A stretch of 64,000 bases of DNA, from positions 1 to 64,000 of the forward strand of contig CAUJCT010000043.1 of NCBI GenBank assembly GCA_963169345.1. Reading direction: 5' to 3'. The stretch's first letter is position 1. Every line of letters starts with the position of its first letter. Source of the stretch: Bacteroidota bacterium (GTDB lineage Bacteria > Bacteroidota > Bacteroidia > NS11-12g > UBA955). The position numbers and the translations under genes were made by a program. Below the pieces are notes generated by a model that saw nothing but the letters and a program-made list of their open reading frames with translations, did no database searches and was not told the DNA's origin. Below are positions 1-8,436 of this stretch, piece after piece.

Positions 1-2
1 TT

Positions 3-386
3 ATGAGAGGGCGATTGAAAATTATTGATGATTCGTCATTTATTCTTTACAATACCATGAATAGCAAGCTAGATACTTTTCGAATCAGTGAAATTTATAA
101 AATCAATAATGTATCATTGGGCGGCAATATTGCTGCAGCTATTGCAGCTGTTGGTGGAACTGCATTAATTGCCGGAGGTTACAATACTTATGAAAACAAT
201 AAATCGAGACTGGGTTACTCCATTTTAGGTATTTTTATGATGATGAATGGTGTAGGTTTAACAGTTGCTTCTATTCCTCTAGTGAACGGGAAACCATTGC
301 CCGACTATAAATATGCTTTTGTAATTATTGAAACAAAAGGGAAAAAACTCAGGTATTGGGATTTAAGAAAGATCTTTCCGAGATAA
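3..386 (+). CDS. Hypothetical membrane-associated protein, probably 5'-truncated by the window edge
   Basis: I do not recognise this protein. About 127 residues are visible. A short polar part has alternating hydrophobic residues, as in small beta-barrel domains that read like 'GRLKIIDDSSFILYN'. It is followed by two glycine/alanine-rich hydrophobic stretches (about residues 40-60 and 70-92) that could be membrane segments, and a basic C-terminus ending FPR. The ATG at position 3 is simply the first one available; the text before it looks like the middle of a domain, so the true start is probably outside the window. The 3' end runs 24 bases into the convergent O-antigen ligase-like gene. No function is claimed. 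Confidence 0.55.
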   Translation: MRGRLKIIDDSSFILYNTMNSKLDTFRISEIYKINNVSLGGNIAAAIAAVGGTALIAGGYNTYENNKSRLGYSILGIFMMMNGVGLTVASIPLVNGKPLPDYKYAFVIIETKGKKLRYWDLRKIFPR

Positions 387-1847
387 AGCCATTATATCCG
401 TCTGACCTTCGTATTTGTGGAATCGAAGTGCGACTAAAACAGCCATGAATCCCCAAAGTGGAGCAGCTATTTTATCAAAGTCACTGAAATTATTTAAAAA
501 GGCATGTACATAATAAGTTATGAGACCGAGTAAAACAGCAGTAGCCAGAGATTTTTGCCAGTTACGACTGATTGGGTCATATATGACTTTAAGGCCTGTA
601 TAAATTGAAGCCAGAAAAACACCCAGCCAGGTAATAAATCCAATCAGACCCATTTCTGACAATGCATTGAAATATTCGCTGTGTGTATTGCCCAAATCAC
701 CGCTGTTGGTACTAATGATTGTCAAATCCTCTGGTCGCTGAAAAGGCGCATATTGAAAAGTATAAGTTCCGGGGCCAAAACCAAAGACAGGTTTTTCTTT
801 AAACATCAGAATAGCACAATGCCATCTGTTCATCCTTTCGAGGTTGGATGGATCGGTGGTAATATTGGACATAGACTCGGCATGAGACTCCAAATCATCC
901 GCTGAACCTTGCTTATTGCTTTCAAGTGAATAAAGTATCTGTTCTTGCTTAATATATCCAATAATTGCGATAATAGATATAGTAAATATTATGTGCTTGA
1001 ATTTTACCTTAAATTTGATGAGTTGATAGAACGCCAGCGCAGCAATCAGGCTGATCCATGAAGCACGGGTATAAGAGAATACAATTCCAATTATCAGCAC
1101 AAGGGCAACCAAAGCAAAAAACAACCTGTGCAAGGCGCCAAACTTGAACCAGTTACCCCTTAGAGCAAACATTGTAGCTACAGGAACAAAGAATGAAATA
1201 TAGGCCGAATAAATAGTATGATCACCAAAAAAAGGTTTCATAATAGCATATCCCCAACCTCTTGAAAACCCCTCAGCAGAGTGTTTCAATAATGTAAAAG
1301 CTACAACTATAAAAGTCCCGTATAGCATATAAGAGAGATAGCGTCTTATAAAATTGGGATTTTGAAAGATTCTGAACAGGAAGAAAAAAAACACACCAAC
1401 GAACCAGCATCTGGCCAGGAAATATTTAGCAGATGTAAGTGGCATTGTACTGGTAGCAACTGTTACAGCCATCCAAAGAAGATTAGCCAGAATAAAAATG
1501 ACCAATGGCTCTTTGAGAAATCTTTTATCAACTTTGCTTTCAATTAATGACTGATAGAAAAAGAATAAAAACAGAATCCATATCATTGGTTCGGTTGGAA
1601 GAGATAAACCCAATCCACCACCTACATCATCAATAAAAATTGAAAGAGGTACCAGAAAAGCAATTAAAAGAACATAAAAAGCAGGTTTGTAATAACAAAG
1701 AAATACCAAACCAATAGCGAAAGGGACGAGAGTCAGTTCGTAAATTTCGAGAATACTACCGGTTAATCCAATAGCCAGACCAGTAAGGCCGGTCAGAATT
1801 AGCAGCCTGTTTTCTTTAGGCGTCGTTATGACTTTCTGGAAGCTCAA
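363..1847 (-). CDS. O-antigen ligase / Wzy-type polymerase family membrane protein
   Basis: This 494-residue protein has about 10-12 predicted membrane helices. Its large periplasmic loop lies late in the protein (about residues 300-390) and carries the feature typical of the Wzy_C/WaaL family: a 'FGFGPGTY' stretch followed by 'NTHSEYFNALSEMGLIGF', with the conserved His of the ligase/polymerase loop. Members join or polymerise undecaprenyl-linked glycans at the outer face of the inner membrane. It overlaps the upstream chain-length regulator by four bases (ATGA), so the two are translationally coupled, and a flippase lies just upstream. This supports a role in export and polymerisation of a surface polysaccharide. 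Whether it acts as ligase or polymerase cannot be decided from sequence. Confidence 0.88.
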   Translation of the reverse strand: MSFQKVITTPKENRLLILTGLTGLAIGLTGSILEIYELTLVPFAIGLVFLCYYKPAFYVLLIAFLVPLSIFIDDVGGGLGLSLPTEPMIWILFLFFFYQSLIESKVDKRFLKEPLVIFILANLLWMAVTVATSTMPLTSAKYFLARCWFVGVFFFFLFRIFQNPNFIRRYLSYMLYGTFIVVAFTLLKHSAEGFSRGWGYAIMKPFFGDHTIYSAYISFFVPVATMFALRGNWFKFGALHRLFFALVALVLIIGIVFSYTRASWISLIAALAFYQLIKFKVKFKHIIFTISIIAIIGYIKQEQILYSLESNKQGSADDLESHAESMSNITTDPSNLERMNRWHCAILMFKEKPVFGFGPGTYTFQYAPFQRPEDLTIISTNSGDLGNTHSEYFNALSEMGLIGFITWLGVFLASIYTGLKVIYDPISRNWQKSLATAVLLGLITYYVHAFLNNFSDFDKIAAPLWGFMAVLVALRFHKYEGQTDIMALSRKDLS

Positions 1848-2863
1848 GGTTTAGCCGGTCTGAACTTTTCGTAAATAGCGAAGAAGATTGCGGAGAAAGC
1901 CAGTGTACAAATTAAACTAACAAGAACGATTAATTTACGCACTGGATATGACCTTTGTTCGGCGACATCGGCGGCGCTTACAGTGAATTTATTTTTAAGA
2001 GTTTCTTTAACATCCACTTCAGCTCTTTCATATTTAGCTTTTAGGTCAGATAACTTATCCAATTCGAGTTGAAGGGTTTCGGTTAAAGCTGTAAATTGAC
2101 CACCAAATTGAACCAAGGTTTTCTGTTGTTCCATAAGGTCATTTACTCTGCTCATATCCCCTTTTGCTCTGGCTTTATACATTTCTTCAGCCAGGGCGCG
2201 TGATTGTTCTTCGTAGTTGGTAACACCTTCCATACCTAATTTAAGCAATTCGGCTTTGATGTTATTGACTTCGTTTTCTTTTGCCTGCATTTGACGTTTA
2301 ACGATTTCGAGGGCAGGTACTGCTACTTCCAGCTGAATTTCGTTCTTAATAGAATCATATAAATCCAAAATTCCATTTGCCATCTCCGCTGCTTTTTTAG
2401 GGTCTTCATCCAGAACATCCACACGAATGGATAAGTAACGCGTTCTGCTAAAAGAGAAATTAGACCCAATTTTATTAGCAAGCTTCATCTTTTTCATGCT
2501 GCTGTTAGGGTCTATTTTGTAGTGCTCCATCAGTTTGTAATTGCGCACCAGACGCTCTGTCAACTTACTTGACTGTAAAATCTGCAATGCTTTTTCAGCT
2601 TCCTCTTCTTCACCAAATTCAAGAGGGTCTTTCTGCCTTTGGTTAAGGTCGGTTAAGAGCGCATTACTAATGGAATTGTTGGTTGTTGGATAAAAGATAA
2701 CCGTAGATTTGTATTTTGGGGTTATCATATAAGAGGCAACAGAGGAGACGACAATGGAGATAATACCCAAAATTATCAATTGTTTCCTCCATCTTGAAAA
2801 CAAAGCTATAACGTCTTTAAAGGTGATTAAACCATTTCCTGTTTCTTCAAACGAGTTCTGCAT
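1844..2863 (-). CDS. Wzz/GNVR-type polysaccharide chain-length determinant protein
   Basis: This 339-residue protein has the two-helix layout of polysaccharide co-polymerases. An N-terminal membrane segment lies at about residues 32-50, followed by a long periplasmic region rich in coiled coil (about 180-300). A 'RSYPVRKLIVLV' motif marks the second membrane segment near residue 310. There is no cytoplasmic tyrosine-kinase domain, so it is the short Wzz-like form. It would set chain length by working with the polymerase encoded directly downstream, whose start overlaps its stop by four bases. A possible -7 box (TATTTTTG on the minus strand, 2892-2899) lies about 28 bases upstream of the ATG. 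Confidence 0.88.
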   Translation of the reverse strand: MQNSFEETGNGLITFKDVIALFSRWRKQLIILGIISIVVSSVASYMITPKYKSTVIFYPTTNNSISNALLTDLNQRQKDPLEFGEEEEAEKALQILQSSKLTERLVRNYKLMEHYKIDPNSSMKKMKLANKIGSNFSFSRTRYLSIRVDVLDEDPKKAAEMANGILDLYDSIKNEIQLEVAVPALEIVKRQMQAKENEVNNIKAELLKLGMEGVTNYEEQSRALAEEMYKARAKGDMSRVNDLMEQQKTLVQFGGQFTALTETLQLELDKLSDLKAKYERAEVDVKETLKNKFTVSAADVAEQRSYPVRKLIVLVSLICTLAFSAIFFAIYEKFRPAKP

Positions 2864-2941
2864 CGAGTAAGTTTATTTTTCTTTTAGGGTGCAAAAATAA
2901 TCTTTTTGTCAAGTATTGGTGACAACTAGAGTCTTTAAATT

Positions 2942-4378
2942 TTATTGTTTGCTCAACTTAAAAGTGTTTAAAATCTGACGAACTTCAATAAGTTTCAGGC
3001 TGAATACCAATACCAGAGCGCTGATTGCATATATCGCCAGCGTTAACCAGATGTTGTCGATACCTTTTATAAAAGTAAAAACACCAATTAAAATAACAAT
3101 AAAAGCAAGATATCTGAGTGCATTTGAAAATTGAATTTTAAACTTGAACAAGTAAAAGCATCTCCAAACTGACAATAAAGCAAAGACTGACTGAGTCACC
3201 AAAGAGCTGACGGAAGCACCAAAAGAGCCATATTTAGGTATTAGAAGTAAATTCAGACTAATGTTACAGAACAGGGCACACAGAGCAAAAATATTGAGAT
3301 ATTTCAAATCCCTTTTGGCTGTGAGTAAAGTGCTAAAGACAAAGGTGAGACTCATTGGTATAAAGGCCAAAAGGATATTTCCAAATACAGAAGCTGATAA
3401 CCGGAGCTGATCGACATCTCCAAATTTATACAGAGCAGCCATGATATCTTCACCAAATAAGAAAGCCGCTCCGGCAACTGTAATTGATACTTGTAAAAGT
3501 AATGAAGAAGCCAGATTGGTTAAAGGGCGCACATCCTGCCCGTCGTGAATTTGTCTGGTAAACATGGGCAGCAACAAACCTGAAAACAACATGGCAAACA
3601 TAGCAGCGGCATCCAGTAGTCGGAAGCTTTGAGCGTACAAACCACAATGAAACAATGCATCAGGCAATAGCCATTTCATCATCATGACATCAGCACGGGT
3701 GTACAATCCCATCAGAGCAAACAATAAAGCAAACGGGATGCTTTTTTTAAACAATTCAGATAATTTAAATGCCTTTACAGAATTATCAATTTTAATATTC
3801 GACCAATAACGCAAATTGAGAAACAGAGTTATTCCAAAACTCAGAACAGTTGCTGTCAGCTGAGCTAGGGCAAACCAATAAATACCAATTTGGCCGGCAA
3901 AATAAAGTGCTACGCAAAACAAAATCCCAAAGAATTTATCACTGACTGATAAGATACTATCCAATTCGTAATGATGCAATCCGTTGATATTGGTCCGGAA
4001 ATACAGGACAAAAGAAACCAATACCTGATTCACAGACACAATTATTAGCATATTTCTGGCCAGACCTGAAGCTGAACCCAGACCGAAAATTACTATCAGA
4101 TAAAGCAAAGACAAGAGCAGTTTTGCCAAAACAATTTGTTTAAAATTGACTTTAAAAAATTGAGGATTGGCGGCCACTCCGGTATTGCTGAAATTTTGAA
4201 TACCAATATCGAGTATGATATTGACTACAACGGCCAGATTAAATACGATGTAATATTCGGCGTATTCGGAGCCGAGTAAATTCTGAGCCATTCTGTCGAT
4301 TAATAACAACCATACAGGCTTAATAATAAGATTTAAGCCTTGCAAAAGAATCAGGTTTTTAATAAAAGTACGCCTCAC
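2942..4378 (-). CDS. Polysaccharide flippase (Wzx/MATE-like oligosaccharide translocase)
   Basis: This 478-residue protein is almost entirely hydrophobic, with about 12-14 predicted membrane helices. It follows the pattern of the polysaccharide biosynthesis/MOP flippase family: an N-terminal 'FIKNLILLQGLNLIIKPVWLLLIDRM' type start (shortened here by family comparison), repeated helix hairpins, and a C-terminal half with 'KYGSFGASVSSLVTQSVFAL', a typical Wzx motif. It would flip lipid-linked repeat units to the periplasm. The chain-length regulator follows 78 bases downstream on the same strand, and then the ligase/polymerase. No glycosyltransferases are seen here, so the sugar-assembly genes are elsewhere. 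Confidence 0.88.
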   Translation of the reverse strand: MRRTFIKNLILLQGLNLIIKPVWLLLIDRMAQNLLGSEYAEYYIVFNLAVVVNIILDIGIQNFSNTGVAANPQFFKVNFKQIVLAKLLLSLLYLIVIFGLGSASGLARNMLIIVSVNQVLVSFVLYFRTNINGLHHYELDSILSVSDKFFGILFCVALYFAGQIGIYWFALAQLTATVLSFGITLFLNLRYWSNIKIDNSVKAFKLSELFKKSIPFALLFALMGLYTRADVMMMKWLLPDALFHCGLYAQSFRLLDAAAMFAMLFSGLLLPMFTRQIHDGQDVRPLTNLASSLLLQVSITVAGAAFLFGEDIMAALYKFGDVDQLRLSASVFGNILLAFIPMSLTFVFSTLLTAKRDLKYLNIFALCALFCNISLNLLLIPKYGSFGASVSSLVTQSVFALLSVWRCFYLFKFKIQFSNALRYLAFIVILIGVFTFIKGIDNIWLTLAIYAISALVLVFSLKLIEVRQILNTFKLSKQ

Positions 4379-4466
4379 AATTCAAATGCAAATAAAGATT
4401 AAAAACCTTGTTAAATACAACAGTGACTTAAAACAATTGGATAAATGCGGACAAATTCGGGATATT

Positions 4467-4496
4467 TTGATAAATATGTAAAATCATTTAGATTTG
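4467..4496 (+). promoter_or_regulatory. Bacteroidota-type promoter for the THX gene
   Basis: TTG at 4467-4469 is followed after 19 bases by TAGATTTG at 4489-4496, matching the Bacteroidota primary sigma consensus (TTG, N17-23, TAnnTTTG). The ATG of the THX gene is 16 bases after the -7 box. Confidence 0.72.
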
Positions 4497-4512
4497 CGCA
4501 AATAACAATTTT

Positions 4513-4707
4513 ATGGGAAAAGGAGATAAACGATCAAAGAAAGGCAAAATAGCAATTGGCAGTTACGGCGTTCGTAGACCTAGACCGAGCCATTTAGCTA
4601 AAGCTATTGCGGCATCTGAGCCAAAAGCAAAGAAAGAAAAGGCAGCACCAAAAGCAGCAGCAAAACCAGCCGCTAAGAAGCCAGCCAAGAAAAAAACAGA
4701 AGAATAA
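4513..4707 (+). CDS. 30S ribosomal protein THX
   Basis: This 64-residue, very basic protein begins MGKGDKRSKKGKI and continues SYGVRRPRP, the signature of the THX family. THX is the small peptide that binds the head of the 30S subunit and was first seen in Thermus. The first ~30 residues are the family core. The rest is a low-complexity Lys/Ala/Pro tail resembling a histone-H1 tail, longer than in Thermus but common in Bacteroidota. It stands alone, between its own promoter and a strong hairpin terminator. Confidence 0.85.
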   Translation: MGKGDKRSKKGKIAIGSYGVRRPRPSHLAKAIAASEPKAKKEKAAPKAAAKPAAKKPAKKKTEE

Positions 4708-4750
4708 GAAGATTTTTAAGAGACCTTAAAATACAGGTCAAAAATTAAAA

Positions 4751-4775
4751 AAACCTCGGCTTAACACCGAGGTTT
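4751..4775. terminator. Bidirectional intrinsic terminator
   Basis: A nine-base-pair stem (AAACCTCGG / CCGAGGTTT) with a seven-base loop is followed by a T-run on the plus strand and preceded by an A-run. It sits between the convergent THX and OmpA-like genes and can serve both. Confidence 0.8.
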
Positions 4776-4802
4776 TTTATTATATATATTTAGGAATCTA
4801 AT

Positions 4803-5645
4803 TTACTTTTGAGGTTCGAGTAGTTTGAAGAACTGATCTAGTTGAGGCAGAATAACAATTCTTGTTCGGCGATTGGCTGCCTTACCCTCTTCGGTATCGT
4901 TTGATGTAACAGGAACAAATTCACTCTTACCAGCAGCAATCATTCGTTTAGGATCGAGACCAAAATCAACTTGCAACATTCTGACAACAGATGTAGCACG
5001 TAAAACACTCAAGTCCCAATTGTCCTTTATAAATTTGGTTGAGATAGGGTTATTATCGGTATGTCCCTCTACCATAAATTGAATTTCAGGTTGAGATTTT
5101 AGCACAGTAGCTACTTTTTCGAGTACAACTTTGGCTTGCGGAGTGATATTGTAACTACCGCTAGTAAATAAAAGTTTATCGGATACAGAGATAAATACCG
5201 CACTTCCTTCTACTTTAATTTCGACATCCTGGTCATTGATATCCGCTAAAGCTCCTTTCAATTTGAGAACCAAAGCCATATTGAGAGAATCTTTGCGAGC
5301 CATTGCCGATTGCAAATCTTTAATATAGGCGTCTTTTGAGCTAATATTGGCGATAGATGCTTTAATACTCTCAGCCTGGGCTTTAGTGATAACTGAAAGG
5401 TCGCTCATTTGATTGAGCAATGCATTACTGGAAGCTTTAAGTTGAGCCACTTCAGATTCCAGTTGTTGTATTTTCTTTACATTGTCAGTTTGATTCGCCA
5501 GGCATTGGTCGAGGCGATGAATAATTACTCCGGTAGAGTCTTGTAATTTTTTATACAAAGCCATTTGTTCTTTGTATTTCTTTTTACTGACACAAGCAGT
5601 GCTGAGGAGTACGAATGTACTAGCGAGAATAATTGATTTTTTCAT
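4803..5645 (-). CDS. OmpA/MotB-type peptidoglycan-binding envelope protein
   Basis: This 280-residue protein begins with a lipoprotein-like signal: a hydrophobic run, then STACVSKKK with a candidate lipidated Cys near residue 18. A coiled-coil region of Lys/Gln/Glu repeats spans about 20-125. A C-terminal OmpA domain (about 145-275) carries the recognisable 'VEGHTDNNPIS' motif and 'NWDLSVLRATSVVRML', then 'NRRTRIVI'. OmpA domains hold the outer membrane to peptidoglycan. A terminator lies between it and the gene upstream, so it is probably transcribed alone. The specific cellular role is not evident. Confidence 0.88.
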   Translation of the reverse strand: MKKSIILASTFVLLSTACVSKKKYKEQMALYKKLQDSTGVIIHRLDQCLANQTDNVKKIQQLESEVAQLKASSNALLNQMSDLSVITKAQAESIKASIANISSKDAYIKDLQSAMARKDSLNMALVLKLKGALADINDQDVEIKVEGSAVFISVSDKLLFTSGSYNITPQAKVVLEKVATVLKSQPEIQFMVEGHTDNNPISTKFIKDNWDLSVLRATSVVRMLQVDFGLDPKRMIAAGKSEFVPVTSNDTEEGKAANRRTRIVILPQLDQFFKLLEPQK

Positions 5646-5730
5646 AATAAGAAACTTGATATTAAATGTTCAAAATGTGTTCCAATATAAACGTATAAAC
5701 TCCAAAATTTATTAACGCAATGCTCAAAAA

Positions 5731-5757
5731 AAAAGCCCCGGCAGAACCGAGGCTTTT
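5731..5757 (-). terminator. Intrinsic terminator of the lipoprotein gene
   Basis: The stem AAAAGCC-CGG / CCG-GGCTTTT has one C/A mismatch and a five-base loop (cagaa), and is followed on the minus strand by a run of nine T. It lies just after the stop of the minus-strand gene ending at 5777. Confidence 0.75.
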
Positions 5758-5776
5758 ATAAATGAGTTAAAAACGA

Positions 5777-6670
5777 TTAGTTTTTGTAGTGGAATTCGAT
5801 GAAGTCGTCTTCAGAACCACCAAGGTCTTGAACTTCGTCAATACCAATCAGGTAGTAAGTAGTTGCACCAGATCTGGTTGATTTAGCGATGATTAATTTT
5901 CCGATATCAACACCAGTGATAGTGCTTGATTTGGTAGCAGCAGCATCCCATGCAGCTTTAATTTCATCTTCGCTTTGGAACTGAAGGTAAGTTTTACCGT
6001 TCAGTTTACCATCAGCACCAGAGATAACGAATTGAGTTCCGTTAGCAGCATCTGATTTCCAAGAAGCAGATAATGCAGTGTTAGTAGACATGTCAACGAT
6101 ATCTCTGTCGGCGTTGTTACCAGCACCTGAACCAGCTGAAATAGCTTCACCAGAGAATAAGTCGAATGCGCTGAACTGAGTAGTAGACTGCAAGCTGTAA
6201 ACTCTGAAGCCAGAACCTCTTTCAGTCAATGGACCGAAAGCCTGGATAACGATTTGAGTAGAACTGGTTGTTGCATTTTTGTCAGTAGCATACACAGTGA
6301 AAGTGTAAGTACCTTTATCCGGAGGAATAACAAATAAATACTCTCTGTATACTGATTTAGAGTTACCGGCAATAATAGAGTCGGTACCTACTAATTGCTC
6401 AGCCTGATTGGCATACTTAACAGTCATTTTGGTACTCTTGATGTTAACATCAGTAGAGTTTACTTTAGTACCAATTTTGATGGTAGTACCAATTTGGGCA
6501 GAACCATTTGCAAAAGTATAGCCGCTGAAAGTACCGGTATTGGTTTGAAATTCGATTGAAGGACCTTTAGGACCATCCGTTCCACCACCACCATTGTTGT
6601 CGTCTTTACAGCCTACCATAGCTGCTGCAGCCATGAAGAAAGCTAAACCTGAATAAATTAATTTTTTCAT
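5777..6670 (-). CDS. Hypothetical secreted lipoprotein
   Basis: I do not recognise the family. This 297-residue protein starts with a clear lipoprotein signal (MKKLIYSGLAFFMAAAAMVGCKDD, Cys near residue 21) and an Asp/Asn/Gly-rich spacer (DDNNGGGG). The rest alternates beta-strand-like segments. Residues ~45-145 resemble an Ig-like domain ('TYTFTVYATDKNATTSSTQIVI'), and a C-terminal part ends 'TYYLIGIDEV...DFIEFHYKN'. It has its own terminator, and a possible -7 box (TATTTTTG on the minus strand, 6702-6709) lies 31 bases upstream of the ATG. It is probably surface or periplasmic; function unknown. Confidence 0.75.
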   Translation of the reverse strand: MKKLIYSGLAFFMAAAAMVGCKDDNNGGGGTDGPKGPSIEFQTNTGTFSGYTFANGSAQIGTTIKIGTKVNSTDVNIKSTKMTVKYANQAEQLVGTDSIIAGNSKSVYREYLFVIPPDKGTYTFTVYATDKNATTSSTQIVIQAFGPLTERGSGFRVYSLQSTTQFSAFDLFSGEAISAGSGAGNNADRDIVDMSTNTALSASWKSDAANGTQFVISGADGKLNGKTYLQFQSEDEIKAAWDAAATKSSTITGVDIGKLIIAKSTRSGATTYYLIGIDEVQDLGGSEDDFIEFHYKN

Positions 6671-6773
6671 AAAATTTCTGATAAATTGATATGTTTATGT
6701 GCAAAAATAGCATTTAAAGGACAATTAAAAAATATATTTTTAAATAGTCCGGCAAACCATTTTCTTTGTTGCT

Positions 6774-8168
6774 ATGAATCAAAGTCAAAGAATAAATTCG
6801 GGATTTATTGTCATCATCACGGTCTTTTTCTTTTGGGGTTTTGTTGCTGCCAGCAATGGCATACTGATACCTTTGTTTAAGGCCAAGTTTGAATTGACTC
6901 AGTTTGCATCGCAACTGGTTGATTTTACATTTTATATTGCCTATTTTGTTGGTTCAATCATATACTTCTTTCTCTCAGAAAAGTTTGGCGATCCTTTGAA
7001 TAAAATCGGATACAAAAAAGGTCTGGTTTACGGATTGCTCCTCTCCTCTATTGGTGCATTGCTGTTTATTCCCGCAGCTAATTTGAATTCATACGGATTG
7101 TTATTGCTTGCATTATTTGTAATAGGTTTTGGATTTGCCTTGCAACAAATTGTCGCCAACCCATTTGTCGCCAACTATGGTGATCAAGCTCATGGTGCTC
7201 ACAGACTGAGTCTGGCCGGGGGTATCAATTCATTTGGCACCACTATTGGACCGGTTTTACTGGGTTATACATTATTCGGAAGTTTTAAAACACCTGAACC
7301 GGAAACAATGGGTATAGAATCTGTAAAGGCTCCTGCTCTGGTTTTGTTTACGCTATTTATTTTATGTGCAGCTCTGATTCAATTCAGTAAACTACCACAA
7401 GTTAACAATGAAGAGACAAACACAAAAGATTTTAAACTAAAAGACCATCCATATTTGATATTAGGGATGATTGGTATTTTCTTATATGTGGGTGTTGAAG
7501 TGACCATTCAAAGCAATTTGGGTGCTTTACTTGAACTTCCTGCTATAAAGGGCATTGACCATACTTTAATTGCGCCATATATTTCGCTATACTGGGGCAG
7601 CTTAATGATAGGACGCTGGACTGGTGCTATTACTGTATTCAAACCTCAGGGTGCACGTAAAATTGCCTTGCAAATTTTTATTCCTTTAATCGCTTTTTCA
7701 ATAGTTTATCTGGTGAATCAATTAATTGGTCACGACACTTCAGACTTCATTTATTATTTACCTTTCGTCTTTTTAGCAATTGCTTTATTTATTTATTCAG
7801 GAGAAGACGCTGCCAAAACTTTAATGCTATTAGCCGGCACTGCCAGTATTTTAATGCTGGTCGGATTGTTTAGTCATTGCACTTTGGCCTTGCTCGCCTT
7901 TACCAGTGGTGGCTTGTTCTGCTCTGTTATGTGGCCTTGTATTTTTTCTTTATCCATCAGTCGATTGGGAAAATATACCAACCAGGGTTCATCCTTGTTA
8001 ATTATGATGATTTTAGGTGGTGGACTGGTACCATTGTTTCAAGGCTATTTAGCTGATAAAATTGGTATTCACGAATCGTATTTTATAACAGTTTTATGCT
8101 TTGCCTATCTGGCCTGGTTTGGATACAAATTGAGAAATGCTCCAGCTGCATCTGTAGCAGCACATTAA
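6774..8168 (+). CDS. Sugar:H+ symporter, MFS, FucP/GluP-like
   Basis: This 464-residue protein has 12 predicted membrane helices. The N-terminus 'FFFWGFVAASNGILIPLFKAKFELTQFASQLVDFTFYIAYF' pattern is characteristic of the FucP/GluP branch of the major facilitator superfamily, which imports fucose, glucose or galactose with protons. 'QQIVANPFVANYG' and 'RLSLAGGINSFGTTIGP' in helices 4-5 are also hallmark motifs. It stands alone on the plus strand with no sugar-catabolic neighbours. Its stop codon shares a TTAA with the convergent DUF1653 gene. The exact sugar cannot be told from sequence. Confidence 0.92.
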   Translation: MNQSQRINSGFIVIITVFFFWGFVAASNGILIPLFKAKFELTQFASQLVDFTFYIAYFVGSIIYFFLSEKFGDPLNKIGYKKGLVYGLLLSSIGALLFIPAANLNSYGLLLLALFVIGFGFALQQIVANPFVANYGDQAHGAHRLSLAGGINSFGTTIGPVLLGYTLFGSFKTPEPETMGIESVKAPALVLFTLFILCAALIQFSKLPQVNNEETNTKDFKLKDHPYLILGMIGIFLYVGVEVTIQSNLGALLELPAIKGIDHTLIAPYISLYWGSLMIGRWTGAITVFKPQGARKIALQIFIPLIAFSIVYLVNQLIGHDTSDFIYYLPFVFLAIALFIYSGEDAAKTLMLLAGTASILMLVGLFSHCTLALLAFTSGGLFCSVMWPCIFSLSISRLGKYTNQGSSLLIMMILGGGLVPLFQGYLADKIGIHESYFITVLCFAYLAWFGYKLRNAPAASVAAH

Positions 8169-8377
8169 TCGATCGGCTCAAATCTGGGCATTGTTTTACC
8201 CCCGATTTCAACTTGTTCAAAAAACATAGAATAAGGTCTTACCCATAAACTTTGTTCACCGTACAATTGTTTGTATAGCACCAGTTCTTCGAGTGTTTCA
8301 GAATGTTTTACAACATCTATAACTTCATATTCCTTTCCTTTGTAGTGCCTGTATTTACCTTTTTTCAAATTTTTCAT
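8165..8377 (-). CDS. DUF1653 domain protein
   Basis: This 70-residue protein begins 'KGKYRHYKGKEYEVIDVVKHSETLEELVLYK' (shortened) and ends with 'RPYSMFFEQVEIGGKTMPRF', the complete DUF1653 pattern. It is a small soluble domain of unknown function, often encoded next to transporters or metabolic genes. A -7 box TATTTTTG (minus strand, 8382-8389) ends only four bases before the ATG, so the mRNA is probably leaderless. The convergent MFS gene overlaps it through a shared TTAA. Confidence 0.85.
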   Translation of the reverse strand: MKNLKKGKYRHYKGKEYEVIDVVKHSETLEELVLYKQLYGEQSLWVRPYSMFFEQVEIGGKTMPRFEPID

Positions 8378-8436
8378 TTACCAAAAATAATTGAAGAGTA
8401 TGAAGCGTTATAAACAATTTAAATGTCTATTAATTT

